NCBI GenBank assembly: GCA_046594885.1 | Contig: JBKJRD010000059.1 | Span: 1 to 30,884 of the forward strand | From: Methylotenera_A sp046594885 | GTDB taxonomy: Bacteria > Pseudomonadota > Gammaproteobacteria > Burkholderiales > Methylophilaceae | Direction: 5' to 3' | Length of the DNA: 30,884 nucleotides | Part shown: positions 15,085-23,579 of the stretch, piece by piece | How the letters are laid out: every line of letters starts with the position of its first letter | Position numbering within the stretch: position 1 is the stretch's first letter | Translations under genes and position numbers: made by a program | Notes under the pieces: generated by a model | Databases searched by the model: none | Told to the model about the DNA's origin: nothing | The model's input: only the letters and a program-made list of their open reading frames with translations

Positions 15085-15606
15085 ATGAAACTTAGACATC
15101 CTATTGCGCGTTTTTTTTCGCATTTGTTCAGCGCGATGATGCCTTCTAATTGGCAAGTGCATCAGCATTTTTCAAAAGCGGCCTTGCGTAATATAGAGCA
15201 AGCGATTAAAACCAGCGAGTTAATACACGCTGGTGAAATCCGTTTTGTGGTAGAAGCTGGCCTGCATCCGCTAGAAATACTCGCTAAAAAAATGCCCAAA
15301 AAACGCGCGATTGAGTTATTTAGCCTGCTCAATATTTGGGATACTGAACACAATAACGGCGTGCTAATTTATTTGTTATTGGCCGACCGCGATGTAGAAA
15401 TTGTAGCGGACCGTGGTATTCATCAGCATGTTAGCCACGATGGCTGGGAAACGATTTGCCATGCGATGGAATTGCAATTTAGGCGTGGTGAGTTTGGAGC
15501 AGGCGTGCTCGATGGCATTGCGCAGATTGGCGCTTTGCTGCATCAATATTACCCTGCTAGCGAAGACAATGAAAATGAGCTGCCTAATACGACGATTATT
15601 ATTTAA
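15085..15606 (+). CDS. Second TPM-domain protein, no signal peptide
   Basis: A 173-residue protein with a TPM domain related to COG3762. Key stretches are AALRNIEQAIKTSELIHAGE, IRFVVEAGL, RAIELFSLLNIWDTEHNNGV, LIYLLLADRDVEIVADRGI and FRRGEFGAGVLDGIAQIGAL. Apart from a weak amphipathic N-terminus (RHPIARFFSHLFSAMMP) there is no membrane segment, so it may sit on the cytoplasmic side. The ATG at 15085 follows GCGGA by four bases; a TTG 17 codons earlier is less likely. LemA, TPM-with-membrane and TPM-soluble in a row is a recurrent layout and suggests one complex. Confidence 0.85.
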   Translation: MKLRHPIARFFSHLFSAMMPSNWQVHQHFSKAALRNIEQAIKTSELIHAGEIRFVVEAGLHPLEILAKKMPKKRAIELFSLLNIWDTEHNNGVLIYLLLADRDVEIVADRGIHQHVSHDGWETICHAMELQFRRGEFGAGVLDGIAQIGALLHQYYPASEDNENELPNTTIII

Positions 15607-16296
15607 ATCTAGCTCATTTAAACCTAGCTTTTTTAAAACAGCCTTTTCTGCACTACTTATTCCACCGCTAGCGTTTGCTTGCTGCGCTCATGCCGATTTG
15701 TCTGATATGTCGCGCATTTACCGTCAAACGCCTCAATTACAAGCTTTTGAAATATGTTTTGGTGGCGGCTGTGCCGAAGTCAGAAAGCTAGACTTAACAC
15801 CTGCAGAATGGCAAAAAGTGGTGCATTTATTTATGTTAAATAAATCAACGGATGCATCGCAATAGCGGGAAATAATCGCGCTAGCAATTGGATTATTAGA
15901 ATCAATTGTGGGTGAAAAAATTGGCACCACCAATGATGTTCAGGGACTTTCTACGATGGCAGCTTAAGTGGTCAATTAGATTGTAATGACGAGGCGATTA
16001 ACACGACAACCTATATGCGATTAATGCAGCAAGCCGATTTGATGAAATGGCATGCAGTAGAAGATACGCGTACGCGCAATTTCTTTTTTAACGGCTGGCC
16101 ACATTCTAGTGCAGTGATGCGCGATATCAATACTGGTGAGCGATTCGCCGTTGATAGCTGGTTTTATGATAATGGCGCGCCGGCAACGATTGTGCCGTTT
16201 ACTGTTTGGAAATCAGGATATCGCCCAGCCGATTCGCCAATTAATCGGGTACAAGCGCCTAAAAATAAGCCAGACACAAACGCTTCTGCCCAATAA
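15575..16296 (+). pseudogene. Broken gene for an exported protein (amber codon plus one-base deletion)
   Basis: One gene can be read in three pieces. From ATG 15575, overlapping the TPM gene by 32 bases, there is a signal peptide ending CCAHA, then YRQTPQLQAFEICFGGGCAE and LDLTPAEWQKVVHLF. An in-frame TAG at 15863-15865 stops it. The same frame continues as REIIALAIGLLESIVGEKIG to NDVQG. After CAGGG (15941-15945) the frame moves as if one base were lost, and reads TFYDGSLSGQLDCNDEAINT on to GWPHSSAVMRDINTGERFAV, WFYDNGAPATIVPF and a stop at 16294. The pieces join as one sensible 240-residue protein. I do not recognise the family. The best explanation is decay; sequencing error is possible for the deletion. 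Confidence 0.78.
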
Positions 16297-16308
16297 GCCC
16301 TTCAAATT

Positions 16309-16326
16309 TAAGTCATTGCTGACTTA
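16309..16326. repeat. Hairpin after the broken gene
   Basis: TAAGTCA pairs with TGACTTA around a TTGC loop. No clear T-run follows, so termination is uncertain; it lies in the leader of proS. Confidence 0.35.
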
Positions 16327-16377
16327 ATAGCGTTTTACCGTTAAAATTCGCTTTCAATTTTTATTTCTACTTTTTCC

Positions 16378-18099
16378 ATGCGCGCATCTCAATTTTTTAT
16401 TGCCACCCAAAAAGAAGCCCCAGCCGATGCCGAATTGATTTCGCACCAATTAATGGTGCGCGCGGGCTTAATCAAAAAGCTGGGTAGCGGCTTATATAGC
16501 TGGATGCCTTTGGGTTTGCGCGTGCTGCGCAAAGTAGAAAATATTGTGCGCGATGAAATGAATAAAGCAGGGGCATTAGAATTATTAATGCCGGCCGTGC
16601 AGCCCAAAGAACTGTGGGATGAAACGGGTCGCTGGGCCGTTTTTGGGCCACAAATGCTTAAAATTAAAGATCGCCATGAGCGCGATTTTTGTTTTGGCCC
16701 CACGCATGAAGAAGTGATTACCGATATTGCGCGGCGCGAAATCAACAGTTACAAGCAGTTGCCGCTTAATTTTTACCAGATTCAGACAAAATTCCGTGAT
16801 GAAATTCGTCCGCGTTTTGGTGTGATGCGCGCCAGGGAATTTATGATGAAAGATGCCTATTCATTTCATACCAATTTTGAATCATTAACAAAGACTTATG
16901 CTGAAATGCACCAAGCCTATAGCAACATTTTTACGCGCTTGGGCTTAAAGTTCCGCGCTGTAAAAGCCGATTCTGGCGCGATTGGCGGCGATGGTTCGCA
17001 AGAGTTTCATGTGTTGGCCGATAGTGGCGAAGATGCGTTGGCGTATTGCGAAAATTCAGACTACGCCGCGAATGTGGAGTTGGCCGAGGCATTACCAGAA
17101 TTGAATACCAGAGCCGTTGCTAGCCAAGAGATGAATGAAGTGGAAACGCCCAAGCAAACCACTTGTGAGGATGTGGCGAAGTTATTGGGAATCTCAGTCA
17201 AAAATACGGTTAAGTCGATTGCATTGATGGTTAAAAAAGATGAAAAAACAGAGCGATTTTATCTGGTTTTATTGCGTGGCGACCATAGTTTAAATGAGGT
17301 GAAAACAGGCAAAGCTTTAGGTGATTTTAGATTTGCGACTGAAGTAGAAATTCGCGCTAGTCTAAATTGTCCGCCTGGATTTATCGGCCCGGTCAATATT
17401 GGCGAACATGTGACTGTAGTTGCCGATAAAACCGTTGCCAATATGAGTGATTTTGTCTGTGGCGCGAACAAAGCTAAATATCATTTAAGCCATGTTAATT
17501 TTGGTCGCGATTTGCCAGAACCAAGTTTGGTTGCGGATATGCGTAACGTGATTGATGGCGACGCAAGCCCAGACGGCAAAGGCACGCTAAGTTTATGTCG
17601 TGGTATTGAAGTCGGGCATATTTTTCAGCTTCGCACCAAATATGCACAAGCCATGAACGCAACGTATTTAGATGAAAATGGTCAATCACAAGTAATAGAA
17701 ATGGGCTGTTATGGCATTGGCGTATCGCGTATTGTGGGTGCGGCGATTGAGCAAGGTAATGACGAAAAAGGCATTATTTTCCCGGTAACGATGGCGCCGT
17801 TTGCAGTGGTTATTTGCCCAATTGGGCTAGATAAAAGTGACTTAGTGAAAAATACCGTTAATCAATTATATATAGATTGCCAAAGCGCAGGTCTCGATGT
17901 GTTGCTGGATGACCGTGGCGAACGCCCAGGTGTCATGTTTGCAGAAAGTGATTTGATGGGTATTGCACATCGTATTGTGATTGGTGAGCGCGGTTTGGCG
18001 GAAGGCAATGTGGAATACAAACCACGCAACCAAGCCGACACACAGCATATTAAACTAGACGCTGTGGTGAATTATTTGAGCGGATTACTCAAGACTTAA
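16378..18099 (+). CDS. proS: Prolyl-tRNA synthetase, bacterial (ProS type 1)
   Basis: A 573-residue class II aminoacyl-tRNA synthetase that charges tRNA-Pro. The start MRASQFFIATQKEAPADAEL matches the bacterial family. Class II motif 2 is in TKFRDEIRPRFGVMRAREFM and motif 3 in GCYGIGVSRIVGAAIEQ. An inserted YbaK-like editing domain lies between them at about 230-380 (AKLLGISVKNTVKSIALMVK, LRGDHSLNEVKTGKALG), and the anticodon-binding domain is at the end (VLLDDRGERPGVMFAESDLM). The length is right for the editing form. The ATG has no obvious ribosome binding site. The lytic transglycosylase gene starts two bases after the stop. Confidence 0.96.
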   Translation: MRASQFFIATQKEAPADAELISHQLMVRAGLIKKLGSGLYSWMPLGLRVLRKVENIVRDEMNKAGALELLMPAVQPKELWDETGRWAVFGPQMLKIKDRHERDFCFGPTHEEVITDIARREINSYKQLPLNFYQIQTKFRDEIRPRFGVMRAREFMMKDAYSFHTNFESLTKTYAEMHQAYSNIFTRLGLKFRAVKADSGAIGGDGSQEFHVLADSGEDALAYCENSDYAANVELAEALPELNTRAVASQEMNEVETPKQTTCEDVAKLLGISVKNTVKSIALMVKKDEKTERFYLVLLRGDHSLNEVKTGKALGDFRFATEVEIRASLNCPPGFIGPVNIGEHVTVVADKTVANMSDFVCGANKAKYHLSHVNFGRDLPEPSLVADMRNVIDGDASPDGKGTLSLCRGIEVGHIFQLRTKYAQAMNATYLDENGQSQVIEMGCYGIGVSRIVGAAIEQGNDEKGIIFPVTMAPFAVVICPIGLDKSDLVKNTVNQLYIDCQSAGLDVLLDDRGERPGVMFAESDLMGIAHRIVIGERGLAEGNVEYKPRNQADTQHIKLDAVVNYLSGLLKT

Positions 18100-18101
18100 C
18101 C

Positions 18102-18722
18102 ATGATTTTGAAGTCATTTTACTGGTTAAGTATTTATTTATTATGCACAACCTCAACGAGTTTTGCAGGTAATCAGCGAGAAGAGCCACTTTCAAATAGT
18201 GTAAAAGCGGTGATGCAAAAATCCATCAGCGATTTAGGCTCACCAAAATTAATATTTGCTAGCGAAAGTGAAGGTCAAGCTTGGATGGCAGAAATGTCAC
18301 AGCGCTTAAAAAAACGCATGCCAGACCAAGCTTATCGTGAAGATTTTTTAAGGTCGGTATATTATGAAGCAACACGCGCAGGGCTAGACCCGCAGTTGGT
18401 GATGGGGCTGATTCAAGTGGAAAGTGGTTTTAAAAAATATGCGGTGTCTTCAGTTGGCGCGCGCGGCTATATGCAAGTCATGCCGTTTTGGGTAAAAACC
18501 ATTGGTAATACTGAGCATAATTTGTTTCATTTGCGGCTGAATTTGCGTTATGGCTGCACCATTTTGCGGCATTATTTAGATATAGAACGTGGTGATTTGT
18601 ACCGCGCACTGGGGCGCTACAATGGTAGCTTAGGCAAGCCGCAATATCCTAATTTAGTGCTTGGCGCTTGGAAAAGGCACTGGGATTACACCACTAAAAT
18701 AAACACTGCCGTGGCTAATTAG
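18102..18722 (+). CDS. Lytic transglycosylase, SLT domain (LT family 1)
   Basis: A 206-residue exported muramidase-like enzyme that cuts peptidoglycan between MurNAc and GlcNAc, leaving anhydro ends. A signal peptide ends at about residue 22 (STSFA). The SLT domain holds the catalytic E107 in LIQVESGFKKYAVSSVGARG, followed by YMQVMPFW, LNLRYGCTILRHYLD and ALGRYNGSLG. It starts two bases after proS ends, so both are cotranscribed. The same pairing of proS with an SLT gene is familiar in betaproteobacteria. No lipobox is seen. Confidence 0.92.
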   Translation: MILKSFYWLSIYLLCTTSTSFAGNQREEPLSNSVKAVMQKSISDLGSPKLIFASESEGQAWMAEMSQRLKKRMPDQAYREDFLRSVYYEATRAGLDPQLVMGLIQVESGFKKYAVSSVGARGYMQVMPFWVKTIGNTEHNLFHLRLNLRYGCTILRHYLDIERGDLYRALGRYNGSLGKPQYPNLVLGAWKRHWDYTTKINTAVAN

Positions 18723-18744
18723 TCATTTATCTGCAATAAAACAC

Positions 18745-18774
18745 TTGTCATCGGCACCAAAACAAGGCTAGACT
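18745..18774 (+). promoter_or_regulatory. Weak candidate promoter for the DUF1097 gene
   Basis: TTGTCA (18745-18750) and TAGACT (18769-18774) are 18 bases apart. Starting here would give a leader of about 125 bases before the gene at 18908. Pattern only. Confidence 0.25.
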
Positions 18775-18907
18775 GCGCTTAGTTTAGCGAATGGAAGTTG
18801 GTGGTGCACACTGTTCCTCGTCAACCATGCCAACCTAAATTTACTGGCTGTAACACTCAAAAACATTATTTTATAAAGAGTTTTACCTTTTATTTTGGGA
18901 GAAAAGT

Positions 18908-19411
18908 ATGTCGAAGTTAACAGCATTGGCGTTAAGTATTGCAATTTTAGGTGGTGTTTGGGCATTTTTAGCATTAAATCCTTTGGCAGGCTTCACCTTG
19001 GTTTGGGTTGGTTTTATCGCTTGGGGTTGTTATTTTCACTCAGGGGCAGATTCAGCCGCATTACAAAAAACCATCGTCGGCATGAGTTACGGCGCAGTGA
19101 TTGCCGGCGTTGCTTTATATCTGGTTAGTTCTGGCTTGTTAGCTGCTTTAGGCGTTTTGGCTGCACCAGTGATTATTGCAGTGACGGTATTTCTGTTAGT
19201 GATTGTTGCAGGCTGTAATTTACTTTCTGTGGTACCAGCCAATGTGTATGGCTATGCAGCAACCGCTGGTTTAGCATTAACCGCTAATACAGCAGGTAAC
19301 GCAGTGATGATGAACTTAACTAATCCTGTACTGTTGGTGATTATTTCTGTTGTGCTGGGTGCATTATTTGGCATGGCTTCTGGCAAATTAGCCGGCGCAA
19401 TTGGTAAATAA
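18908..19411 (+). CDS. DUF1097 family integral membrane protein
   Basis: A 167-residue, very hydrophobic protein with about five to six membrane helices (about 6-45, 57-75, 77-102, 105-125 and 140-165). The conserved stretch WVGFIAWGCYFHSGADSAAL followed by IVGMSYGAVIAG fits DUF1097, the family of E. coli YcdZ. Function unknown; a channel or transporter is only a guess from shape. Strong GGGAG before the ATG and a strong terminator after the stop make it a single-gene unit. Confidence 0.75.
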   Translation: MSKLTALALSIAILGGVWAFLALNPLAGFTLVWVGFIAWGCYFHSGADSAALQKTIVGMSYGAVIAGVALYLVSSGLLAALGVLAAPVIIAVTVFLLVIVAGCNLLSVVPANVYGYAATAGLALTANTAGNAVMMNLTNPVLLVIISVVLGALFGMASGKLAGAIGK

Positions 19412-19452
19412 TCTACCATATAAAAGTAAGCACTTTTAAGGTGTTAAGTATT

Positions 19453-19481
19453 AAAAAACCGCATCTAGTATGCGGTTTTTT
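19453..19481 (+). terminator. Terminator after the DUF1097 gene
   Basis: AAAAAACCGCAT pairs with ATGCGGTTTTTT around a five-base loop and continues as a T-run. It is symmetric and can also serve the convergent gene that ends at 19497. Confidence 0.9.
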
Positions 19482-19496
19482 TTGCATATTGCAAGG

Positions 19497-20378
19497 CTAC
19501 TTAACCACTTTAAACCCGTAATAAGTGCCAAACTCACCTTCGTTTTCGTGGTACACAAATAACATATCATTGGCATAGCCCAAACCATTAAAGTGATTTT
19601 GCGCACGTAACTTCATGTCTTTTGGTAAATCACTTTTTGCGATAAATTGACCTGCTAAGTTAAATACCAGCGCGGCTTTGTGGTCAACATCTAACAACAT
19701 TAATTCTTCACCTTTAATGCCGGTATAGGCCACATAATGGTCACTAATATCATCATGCAGTACGCCTGCCTTGCTAAAATCCAGTGCAATCTCGCTGACT
19801 TTTTCACGTTGTTTCGGGTCGACTACAAAGACTTTATTGCCACGTTCTTGCTTGGCAAAATAACGATTATTGACTGCATCATAGCTTGGTATAGTGGCAG
19901 AATCGCCAAAGGCTGGGTTAAACAACATCACCTCATTGGATGAATCTTTTATTTCACCTGATTCTGATAAATCAATTGAGAAAATACCTGTGTTGGGCGC
20001 AAAACCTACGTCGCTAGAAACATTAAAAGTGACGGTTTCTAATTTGCCTGTGTTTGGATTGTAATAAATAGAGCGATTGTCGTAACCAGGCTTGGCCGAA
20101 TTCACATATTTGCCGGTTTCATCATAAGCATGAATTTGCGATTTTGATACCGCTGCTTCATATTCCGTCGCTAAAGGCGCTAAACCGCCATCTGCAATAT
20201 AATAATGTTTTAAGCCAGGAACATAAGCCACGGTCATTGGGCGTGTGGTTGGTTTTTTGGTTAAGGCGATTTTAATGCCAATCTCAGCCACTGGCAGCAC
20301 TTCTGCCAGTAAAACATTGCTTGATAAAAGGCCAGATAAAATCATCGCGCTGGTTAAAAGTGGCTTAATTAAAGACAT
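19497..20378 (-). CDS. Exported protein of unknown function, repeat-rich beta (possible propeller)
   Basis: A 293-residue protein with a signal peptide (hydrophobic to about 22, cut after NVLLA). The mature part reads as repeated short strands: PMTVAYVPGLKHYYIADGGL, SQIHAYDETGKYVNSAKPGY, RSIYYNPNTGKLETVTFNVS, VFVVDPKQREKVSEI, EELMLLDVDHKAALVFNLAG and FNGLGYANDMLFVYHENEGE. This looks like a seven-bladed or similar propeller of the kind that holds WD/NHL/YVTN repeats. I do not recognise a family or active site. I start at the Met at 20378, which gives a proper signal peptide; the longer open frame to 20447 would bury it. No strong ribosome binding site is seen. Confidence 0.6.
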   Translation of the reverse strand: MSLIKPLLTSAMILSGLLSSNVLLAEVLPVAEIGIKIALTKKPTTRPMTVAYVPGLKHYYIADGGLAPLATEYEAAVSKSQIHAYDETGKYVNSAKPGYDNRSIYYNPNTGKLETVTFNVSSDVGFAPNTGIFSIDLSESGEIKDSSNEVMLFNPAFGDSATIPSYDAVNNRYFAKQERGNKVFVVDPKQREKVSEIALDFSKAGVLHDDISDHYVAYTGIKGEELMLLDVDHKAALVFNLAGQFIAKSDLPKDMKLRAQNHFNGLGYANDMLFVYHENEGEFGTYYGFKVVK

Positions 20379-20506
20379 AGGTTTATCACTTTCGTGGCTG
20401 CATATTGGTTGAAACTGGAATAATCGATTAACAACAATTTTTGACATGAATCGACAGTCATGACTTTAGTGTTTTAGTTGGCATAGTAGTTCAACGTGAT
20501 ATTTTT

Positions 20507-21544
20507 TTAATTGGGCTGATTGGCTTTTTCAATTAACATCGCATCACCATAGCTAAAAAATCGATATTGCTTATCAATCGCGTGTGCATAAGCTTGTTTG
20601 ATGGATTTAAACCCTGCGAATGCAGACACTAACATCAGCAATGTACTTTTAGGTAGATGGAAATTGGTTAACAATTGATCCACCACTTTAAATTTAAATC
20701 CAGGCGTTATAAAAATAGCAGTTTCGGCGCTGCCAGGCATTATGGCGCCATTTAAAGCGGCACTTTCTAATGCGCGTAAACTGGTGGTGCCAACAGCGAT
20801 GATACGGCCACCTGCTGATTTGGTGGCTTCGATGGCTGAAACCGTTTCAGCAGAGATATGATAAATTTCACTGTGCATTTTGTGGTCTTTAATGTCATCA
20901 ACGCGAACGGGTTGAAAGGTGCCTGCGCCAACATGCAAGGTAACATAAGCCATGCCAATGCCTTTATCTCTTAATGTATTCAACATTGTTTCGTCAAAAT
21001 GTAAACCTGCAGTCGGCGCGGCAACCGCGCCCGCATGTTTGGCGTAAACGGTTTGATAGCGCTCATCGTCTTGTGCATTTGCGCTGTGCGTAATATAAGG
21101 CGGCAGGGGTAACGCACCATATGATTCTAGTAAACTTAACACACTTAAATCACCCAAAAATTGCACCTGAAATAAATCATCCTCGCGGCCGATTATTTTA
21201 GCTTCAAATGCGTGCGCTAGTTTGAGTATGTTTCCCGCTTTTGGTGCACGTGATGCGCGAATATGTGCTAATACATGGCTGCTATCTAAGACTCGCTCAA
21301 CCAACACTTCTACCTGACCTCCAGTTGATTTTACGCCGAACAAGCGCGCTTTAATGACCCGCGTATCATTAAAAACCAATAAATCACCAGCGGCTAAATA
21401 ATCCGGTAAATCTACAAATAATTGGTCACTTAAATGCTGCGTTTGGCTATTGAGATAGAGTAGTTTACTAGCACTGCGTTTGCTTGAAGGGTGTTGCGCA
21501 ATCAGTGAATCAGGTAAATAAAAGTCAAAATCTTGAGTTCGCAT
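20507..21544 (-). CDS. queA: S-adenosylmethionine:tRNA ribosyltransferase-isomerase QueA
   Basis: A 345-residue enzyme that transfers and isomerises the ribosyl part of AdoMet onto preQ1 at tRNA position 34, making epoxyqueuosine. Family signatures run throughout: MRTQDFDFYLPDSLIAQHPS at the start, LLVFNDTRVIKARLFG, TVYAKHAGAVAAPTAGLHFD, HVGAGTFQPVRVDDIKDHKM, HSEIYHISAE, AVGTTSLRALESAA and VDQLLTNFHLPKSTLLMLVS. I start at the internal Met at 21544, where the family begins; the upstream extension runs into the tRNA-Leu promoter region. It is divergent from tRNA-Leu. tgt is not in the window. Confidence 0.96.
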   Translation of the reverse strand: MRTQDFDFYLPDSLIAQHPSSKRSASKLLYLNSQTQHLSDQLFVDLPDYLAAGDLLVFNDTRVIKARLFGVKSTGGQVEVLVERVLDSSHVLAHIRASRAPKAGNILKLAHAFEAKIIGREDDLFQVQFLGDLSVLSLLESYGALPLPPYITHSANAQDDERYQTVYAKHAGAVAAPTAGLHFDETMLNTLRDKGIGMAYVTLHVGAGTFQPVRVDDIKDHKMHSEIYHISAETVSAIEATKSAGGRIIAVGTTSLRALESAALNGAIMPGSAETAIFITPGFKFKVVDQLLTNFHLPKSTLLMLVSAFAGFKSIKQAYAHAIDKQYRFFSYGDAMLIEKANQPN

Positions 21545-21589
21545 TGCCAAAAAACTTGTTATAATATTGAAGTTGACATTATACCTCAT

Positions 21590-21676
21590 GCCGGGATGGC
21601 GGAATTGGTAGACGCACGGGACTCAAAATCCCGCGTTGGTAACAACGTGGGGGTTCGATTCCCCCTCCCGGCACCA
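21590..21676 (+). tRNA. tRNA-Leu (anticodon CAA)
   Basis: An 87-base cloverleaf. The acceptor stem is GCCGGGA/TCCCGGC, the anticodon stem CGGGA/TCCCG with loop CTCAAAA, and there is a long variable arm typical of Leu. The T arm contains GGTTCGATTCC. CCA is encoded. TTGTTA (21556) and TTATAC (21579) are 17 bases apart just upstream and could be the promoter. Confidence 0.97.
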
Positions 21677-21837
21677 AATTGAGGCATGTGTTGTCAGTAA
21701 TTGATGGTTAATTAGCACTACGCTCGGCAATCACTTATATATCTGGTGTGCTAAGCTAATTTAGTTGTAAATAAGTGGTTAATTGTTGAACTTGTAACAA
21801 GTTGTAACAGTCATTATTTTTGATAAAACTTTAAAGG

Positions 21838-21854
21838 TTAGAACATTGTTCTAA
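21838..21854. promoter_or_regulatory. Perfect 7-3-7 palindrome before the DUF2244 gene, operator-like
   Basis: TTAGAAC-ATT-GTTCTAA ends six bases before the ATG at 21861, so a bound protein would block ribosome or polymerase access. The regulator is unknown. A second inverted repeat, AACTTG/CAAGTT (21789-21803), lies 35 bases upstream. Confidence 0.4.
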
Positions 21855-21860
21855 ACAGTT

Positions 21861-22337
21861 ATGTTATCAGTGATGGATTATAAAATAGTGGCAAGACCAA
21901 ACAATTCATTATCACCAGAAAACAGTTTGAAGTTAATGGTGATATTGGCGATAATCGCTACCGTTATCGCGCTTGGGTTTGCAAAAGCAGGTGCATGGCT
22001 GGTTTTGCCATTTGCTGGATTAGAAATAGCGGCATTTGGATATGCTTTTTACTATATATATCTGCATTCAAGCGATTTTGAAAGTATCGCCATAGAAGAT
22101 GACAAGATCATTGTAGAAAAAAGAAGCTTTAAACAAACAAGTATTACAGAGTTTCAGCGTTGTTGGACGCAGGTGCATGTGCGTAACGTGAGTAATATAA
22201 AAGGTTTTGTTGGTAAAAGTGGGTTATTTATCGGCTCGCATGGTAAAGAAGTGGAATTTGGTAGATATTTTATAGATGATGAGCAGCGTGTAATTTTGGC
22301 GCGCGAGCTCAAAAAAAAATTAAAAAGTATTCATTAG
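21861..22337 (+). CDS. DUF2244 family membrane protein
   Basis: A 158-residue protein with two N-terminal membrane helices (about 23-42 and 46-68) and a cytoplasmic beta-rich domain (SIAIEDDKIIVEKRSFKQ, SGLFIGSHGKEVEFGRYFID). The opening ARPNNSLSPENSLKLM and the motif GAWLVLPFAGLEIAAFGYAF are the DUF2244 signature. Function unknown. It stands directly before coxB, with about 30 bases between them and the same direction, so it may be part of the oxidase operon; DUF2244 genes near cox genes occur in other proteobacteria. A second Met at 21873 is also a possible start. Confidence 0.78.
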   Translation: MLSVMDYKIVARPNNSLSPENSLKLMVILAIIATVIALGFAKAGAWLVLPFAGLEIAAFGYAFYYIYLHSSDFESIAIEDDKIIVEKRSFKQTSITEFQRCWTQVHVRNVSNIKGFVGKSGLFIGSHGKEVEFGRYFIDDEQRVILARELKKKLKSIH

Positions 22338-22367
22338 TTTATTTATTTATAAGTCTTGGAGCGGTTT

Positions 22368-23534
22368 ATGCAAGTTTTTAAAAAAATTGGGTTAGGTTTA
22401 GCAGCAATGCTAGCCTCGCTCAGTGCTTTTGCTGATTACAGTTGGAATTTTCCAGAGCCAGTAACCCCAATGGCCTTAGATACATTGCATGTGCACAATA
22501 AGTTTATGCTGATTACGATGGTGATTTTTGTTGCAGTCTTGGCAATCATGATTTATTCAATTTTCGCGCATCGCAAAAACAAAGGCTATAAAGCGGTACA
22601 TGATAAAGCGCCATCAACTGCGGTTGAAGTTTTTTGGGTGTTAGTGCCGTTTGTTATTTTATTGTTAATCGACTTCGTTATTATGGGTATTCCTGCTTAT
22701 CACAGTGTGGTGATGATGGAAGATACGCGCGATAAAGCCACGATGGTCATTAAGGTAACGGGCTCACAATGGCGCTGGCAATATGAATATCTGGATGGCG
22801 ATGCACAAGGTATCAAGTTTGTGAGTAACTTAACCACCACAGTCGATCAACAAAAAAATGCAGCCGAAAAAACTGAAAACTATCTGTTAGAGGTAGATAA
22901 TCACTTAGTATTGCCCGTTGGCGAAAAAGTACGCATCTTAATGACCGCTTCAGACGTGTTGCATAACTGGTGGGTTCCGCAATTTGGCTCATCCCGAGTA
23001 GCTGTGCCAGGGTTTATTCGCGAAACATGGGTGCAAGTTGATAAAGCAGGCACTTATCGCGGTCAATGTAAAGAGTTGTGTGGTAAAGGTCATGGTTATA
23101 TGCCTGTGGTAGTAGACGCTGTTCCAATGGCAGAATATAAAATTTGGGCGGCGGCAAAAAAAGCTGAAATTGCCAAAGCGGGCGAAATTAAAGAGTTAAC
23201 CAAAGACGATTTGATTGCACAGGGAAAAACTGTGTATGAGAAAAACTGTGCTGTATGTCATCAAGTGAGTGGCGCAGGGTTGCCGCCTGCGTTTCCTGCG
23301 ATGACTGGCAGTAAAATTGCATTAGGTCCAATCTTCGGCCCAGATGGCAAGTATTTAAAAGACAGTCATATTGATCGGTTGATTAATGGTAAAGGTGTGA
23401 TGCCGGCATGGAAAGATACATTGAACGACACGGAGATTGCTGCTGTCATCACTTACGAGCGTCAGGCTTTAGGCAACACGGCCACTGTTGATCCGATTGT
23501 ACAGCCAGCACAAATTAAAGCAGCACGTCAATAA
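22368..23534 (+). CDS. coxB: Cytochrome c oxidase subunit II with fused cytochrome c domain
   Basis: A 388-residue subunit (caa3-like) that receives electrons at CuA. A signal peptide ends at about residue 23 (LSAFA). Two membrane helices lie at about 45-67 and 82-104. The CuA site is complete: H199 (DVLHNWW), C234 and C238 (GQCKELCGKGHGYM), H242 and M245. A C-terminal cytochrome c domain has C294-A-V-C297-H298 and a later VMPAW that supplies the Met ligand. The fused domain is common in betaproteobacteria. GGAG lies before the ATG at 22368; the TTG four codons upstream is less likely. Confidence 0.95.
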   Translation: MQVFKKIGLGLAAMLASLSAFADYSWNFPEPVTPMALDTLHVHNKFMLITMVIFVAVLAIMIYSIFAHRKNKGYKAVHDKAPSTAVEVFWVLVPFVILLLIDFVIMGIPAYHSVVMMEDTRDKATMVIKVTGSQWRWQYEYLDGDAQGIKFVSNLTTTVDQQKNAAEKTENYLLEVDNHLVLPVGEKVRILMTASDVLHNWWVPQFGSSRVAVPGFIRETWVQVDKAGTYRGQCKELCGKGHGYMPVVVDAVPMAEYKIWAAAKKAEIAKAGEIKELTKDDLIAQGKTVYEKNCAVCHQVSGAGLPPAFPAMTGSKIALGPIFGPDGKYLKDSHIDRLINGKGVMPAWKDTLNDTEIAAVITYERQALGNTATVDPIVQPAQIKAARQ

Positions 23535-23579
23535 TTTTAAGTTTTTTTGTTTGAAATAAAAAGTAATTAGGAGAACGCT

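Noticed and set aside
15863..15950. Programmed stop readthrough and frameshift
   Set aside because: No slippery heptamer, pseudoknot or specific readthrough context is visible; decay explains two defects more simply.
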